A stretch of DNA of 64,000 nt from Brachybacterium squillarum M-6-3. GTDB taxonomy: Bacteria > Actinomycetota > Actinomycetes > Actinomycetales > Dermabacteraceae. Made by a program: the position numbers and the translations under genes. This document shows positions 62,679 through 64,000 of the stretch, piece by piece; position 1 is the stretch's first letter, and every line of letters begins with the position of its first letter. The stretch spans positions 62,001 to 126,000 of the forward strand of contig NZ_AGBX01000007.1 of the NCBI RefSeq assembly GCF_000225825.1, in the 5' to 3' direction. The notes beneath the pieces were generated by a model. That model was given only the letters and a program-made list of their open reading frames with translations. It ran no database searches and was not told the DNA's origin.

Positions 62679-63620
62679 GTGGCGTCGCAGCACACCCCCG
62701 CCGACCGCACCCTCGACCCCGAGGTGGCCCGCCGCGCCCATGAGCTCGGCACCGCTGACGGCGAGGCGCACTTCGCGCCGCAGGACCAGCAGCCCCCGGG
62801 CAGCACCCGGGCGATGACCCCGCAGCCCGACCACGGCGAGCACAGCTACGTCGGCCACGGCCGCCTCGAGGGCCTGACCGCGCTCATCACCGGCGGCGAC
62901 TCCGGCATCGGCCGCGCCGTCGCCATCGCCTACGCCCGGGAGGGTGCGGACGTCGCCCTGTCCTACCTCCCCGAGGAGCAGGAGGACGCCGAGGAGACGG
63001 CCCGCTGGATCCGGGAGGCAGGGCGCCGCGCCCTGCTGCTGCCGGGCGACATCCAGGACGAGGAGACGGCACGCTCCCTGCCGGGCCGCACCGTCGACGA
63101 GCTCGGACGGCTGGACGTACTGGTCAACAACGCCGCCTTCCAGTGGGGCCGGGCCGAGCCGTCCGGCCTCGCCGGGATCACGTCCGACCGTCTGCACCGC
63201 ACGCTCACCACGAATCTCGAGGCGATGTTCTGGATCACCCAGGAGGCTCTGGCGCACCTGCGTCCCGGTGCCTCGATCGTCAACTGCACCTCGATCCAGT
63301 CCTACGACCCCTCGGTGCCGCTGATGGACTACGCCGCCACCAAGGCGGCGATCACGAACCTCACGGCGAACCTCGCCGGGGACCTCGGCCCGCGCGGCAT
63401 CCGGGTGAACGCCGTCGCCCCCGGCCCGATCTGGACCCCGCTGAACGTGGCGACCCGTCCCAGCGAGGACTACACGGCCTTCGGGGGCGACACGCCCCTG
63501 GGACGGGCGGGACAGCCCGCCGAGGTCGCCGGGGCCTTCGTGTTCCTGGCCAGCCCTGCCGAGGCCAGCTACGTCTCGGGCACCGTTCTCGGTGTCACCG
63601 GCGGACGCCCCGTCTTCTGA
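62679..63620 (+). CDS. SDR family oxidoreductase (YghA/YhdF-like)
   Basis: 313 aa. Extended N-terminus of about 60 residues (PQPDHGEHSYVGHGRLEGLTA) typical of the glucose/ribitol-dehydrogenase-like YghA group, then cofactor motif ITGGDSGIGRAVA, NNAAFQ, catalytic Ser in CTSIQSYDP and YAATK with Tyr and Lys, and PGPIWTPL. Often stress- or general-stress-associated in this group. Substrate unknown. GTG start 5 bases after a strong AAGGAGG. Confidence 0.92.
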   Translation: MASQHTPADRTLDPEVARRAHELGTADGEAHFAPQDQQPPGSTRAMTPQPDHGEHSYVGHGRLEGLTALITGGDSGIGRAVAIAYAREGADVALSYLPEEQEDAEETARWIREAGRRALLLPGDIQDEETARSLPGRTVDELGRLDVLVNNAAFQWGRAEPSGLAGITSDRLHRTLTTNLEAMFWITQEALAHLRPGASIVNCTSIQSYDPSVPLMDYAATKAAITNLTANLAGDLGPRGIRVNAVAPGPIWTPLNVATRPSEDYTAFGGDTPLGRAGQPAEVAGAFVFLASPAEASYVSGTVLGVTGGRPVF

Positions 63621-63650
63621 GGCGGAGGGGCACCCGCGGGGCGGGGGCGG

Positions 63651-64000
63651 TCAGCGGAAGATGATGGTGCGCTGGCCGTCCAGCAGCACCCGGTGCTGGG
63701 CGTACCAGGCGACGGCCTGGCGCAGGGTGCGCACCTCGGTGTCCTGACCGATGGCCATCAGCTCCCGCGGGGAGCGGGTGTGGTCCACGCGGATCACCTC
63801 CTGCTCGATGATCGGGCCCTCGTCGAGGTCGCTGGTGACGTAGTGAGCGGTCGCGCCGATCTGCTTCACGCCACGGGCGTGGGCCTGCCGATAGGGGTCC
63901 GCGCCCTTGAAGCCCGGCAGGAACGAGTGGTGGATGTTGATGGCCTTCCCGGCCAACTCCTCGCACAGCTCGGGGGAGAGGATCTGCATGTAGCGCGCCA
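63651..64000 (-). CDS. purU: formyltetrahydrofolate deformylase, 3' part (5' end outside window)
   Basis: The last roughly 115 codons of PurU, which hydrolyses 10-formyl-THF to formate and THF. The formyltransferase-like catalytic core is visible: [35 protein letters not shown] with its His, and [15 protein letters not shown] with its Asp. The N-terminal ACT domain would lie beyond the window. Convergent with the SDR gene, 30 bases apart. Confidence 0.93.
   Translation of the reverse strand, partial: ARYMQILSPELCEELAGKAINIHHSFLPGFKGADPYRQAHARGVKQIGATAHYVTSDLDEGPIIEQEVIRVDHTRSPRELMAIGQDTEVRTLRQAVAWYAQHRVLLDGQRTIIFR

Overview
The window is a GC-rich (roughly 70 % or more) stretch of an actinobacterial chromosome. 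Gene content and order (trpBA-lgt-gltBD-pyk, an ANTAR response regulator, polA-rpsA, uvrB/uvrA/uvrC-rapZ-yvcK-whiA-gap-pgk-tpi-secG, a cmk-der fusion) fit the Actinomycetota, most likely the order Micrococcales. A Brachybacterium/Dermabacteraceae-like organism is my best guess, but that is inference. Coding density is very high, and stop and start codons commonly overlap as ATGA, GTGA or TGATG.

Layout. 1-8.5 kb: end of trpB, trpA, lgt, then gltBD (glutamate synthase). 8.6-14 kb: pyk; an accessory segment holding an AbiEi/DUF559-like ORF between two outward-facing inverted palindromic repeats; tRNA-Leu(CAA); a PdtaR-type ANTAR regulator; and an orphan amino-acid-binding lipoprotein. 14-20 kb: a thioesterase, polA, rpsA and a HAD phosphatase. 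20-24 kb: shikimate operon aroC-aroK-aroB-aroD. 24-26 kb: a DHFR-like protein, a TRIC-type channel and coaE. 26-37 kb: a nucleotide-excision-repair block (uvrB, a second family A DNA polymerase, a metallo-beta-lactamase-fold hydrolase, uvrA, uvrC). 37-43.5 kb: rapZ-yvcK-whiA, gap, pgk-tpiA, secG. 43.6-50.3 kb, minus strand: tkt, tal, zwf and one ORF fusing OpcA to 6-phosphogluconolactonase. 50.7-59 kb: ctaB-xerD, parA-rluB-tyrA, cmk-der, a NUDIX protein and an unknown protein. 59-62.5 kb: a sugar-type ABC importer without an ATPase gene. 62.7-64 kb: an SDR oxidoreductase and the 3' part of purU.

How it works together. Most of the window is core metabolism and information processing: lower glycolysis, the pentose phosphate pathway, the shikimate pathway, tyrosine and tryptophan synthesis, ammonium assimilation, DNA repair, and chromosome maintenance. 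Two features stand out beyond gene content. First, uvrB and uvrA have nearly identical upstream elements matching the RecA-NDp (PafBC-type) DNA-damage promoter, placed so that both transcripts would be leaderless; polA has a weaker copy. Leaderless-type spacing of a -10 hexamer to the start codon recurs at about a dozen genes. Second, the 1.44 kb segment at 10235-11674 is bounded by outward-facing inverted repeats, each itself a hairpin with compensatory base changes, and carries a single nuclease-like gene. This is the best candidate here for an undescribed mobile or defence-related unit.
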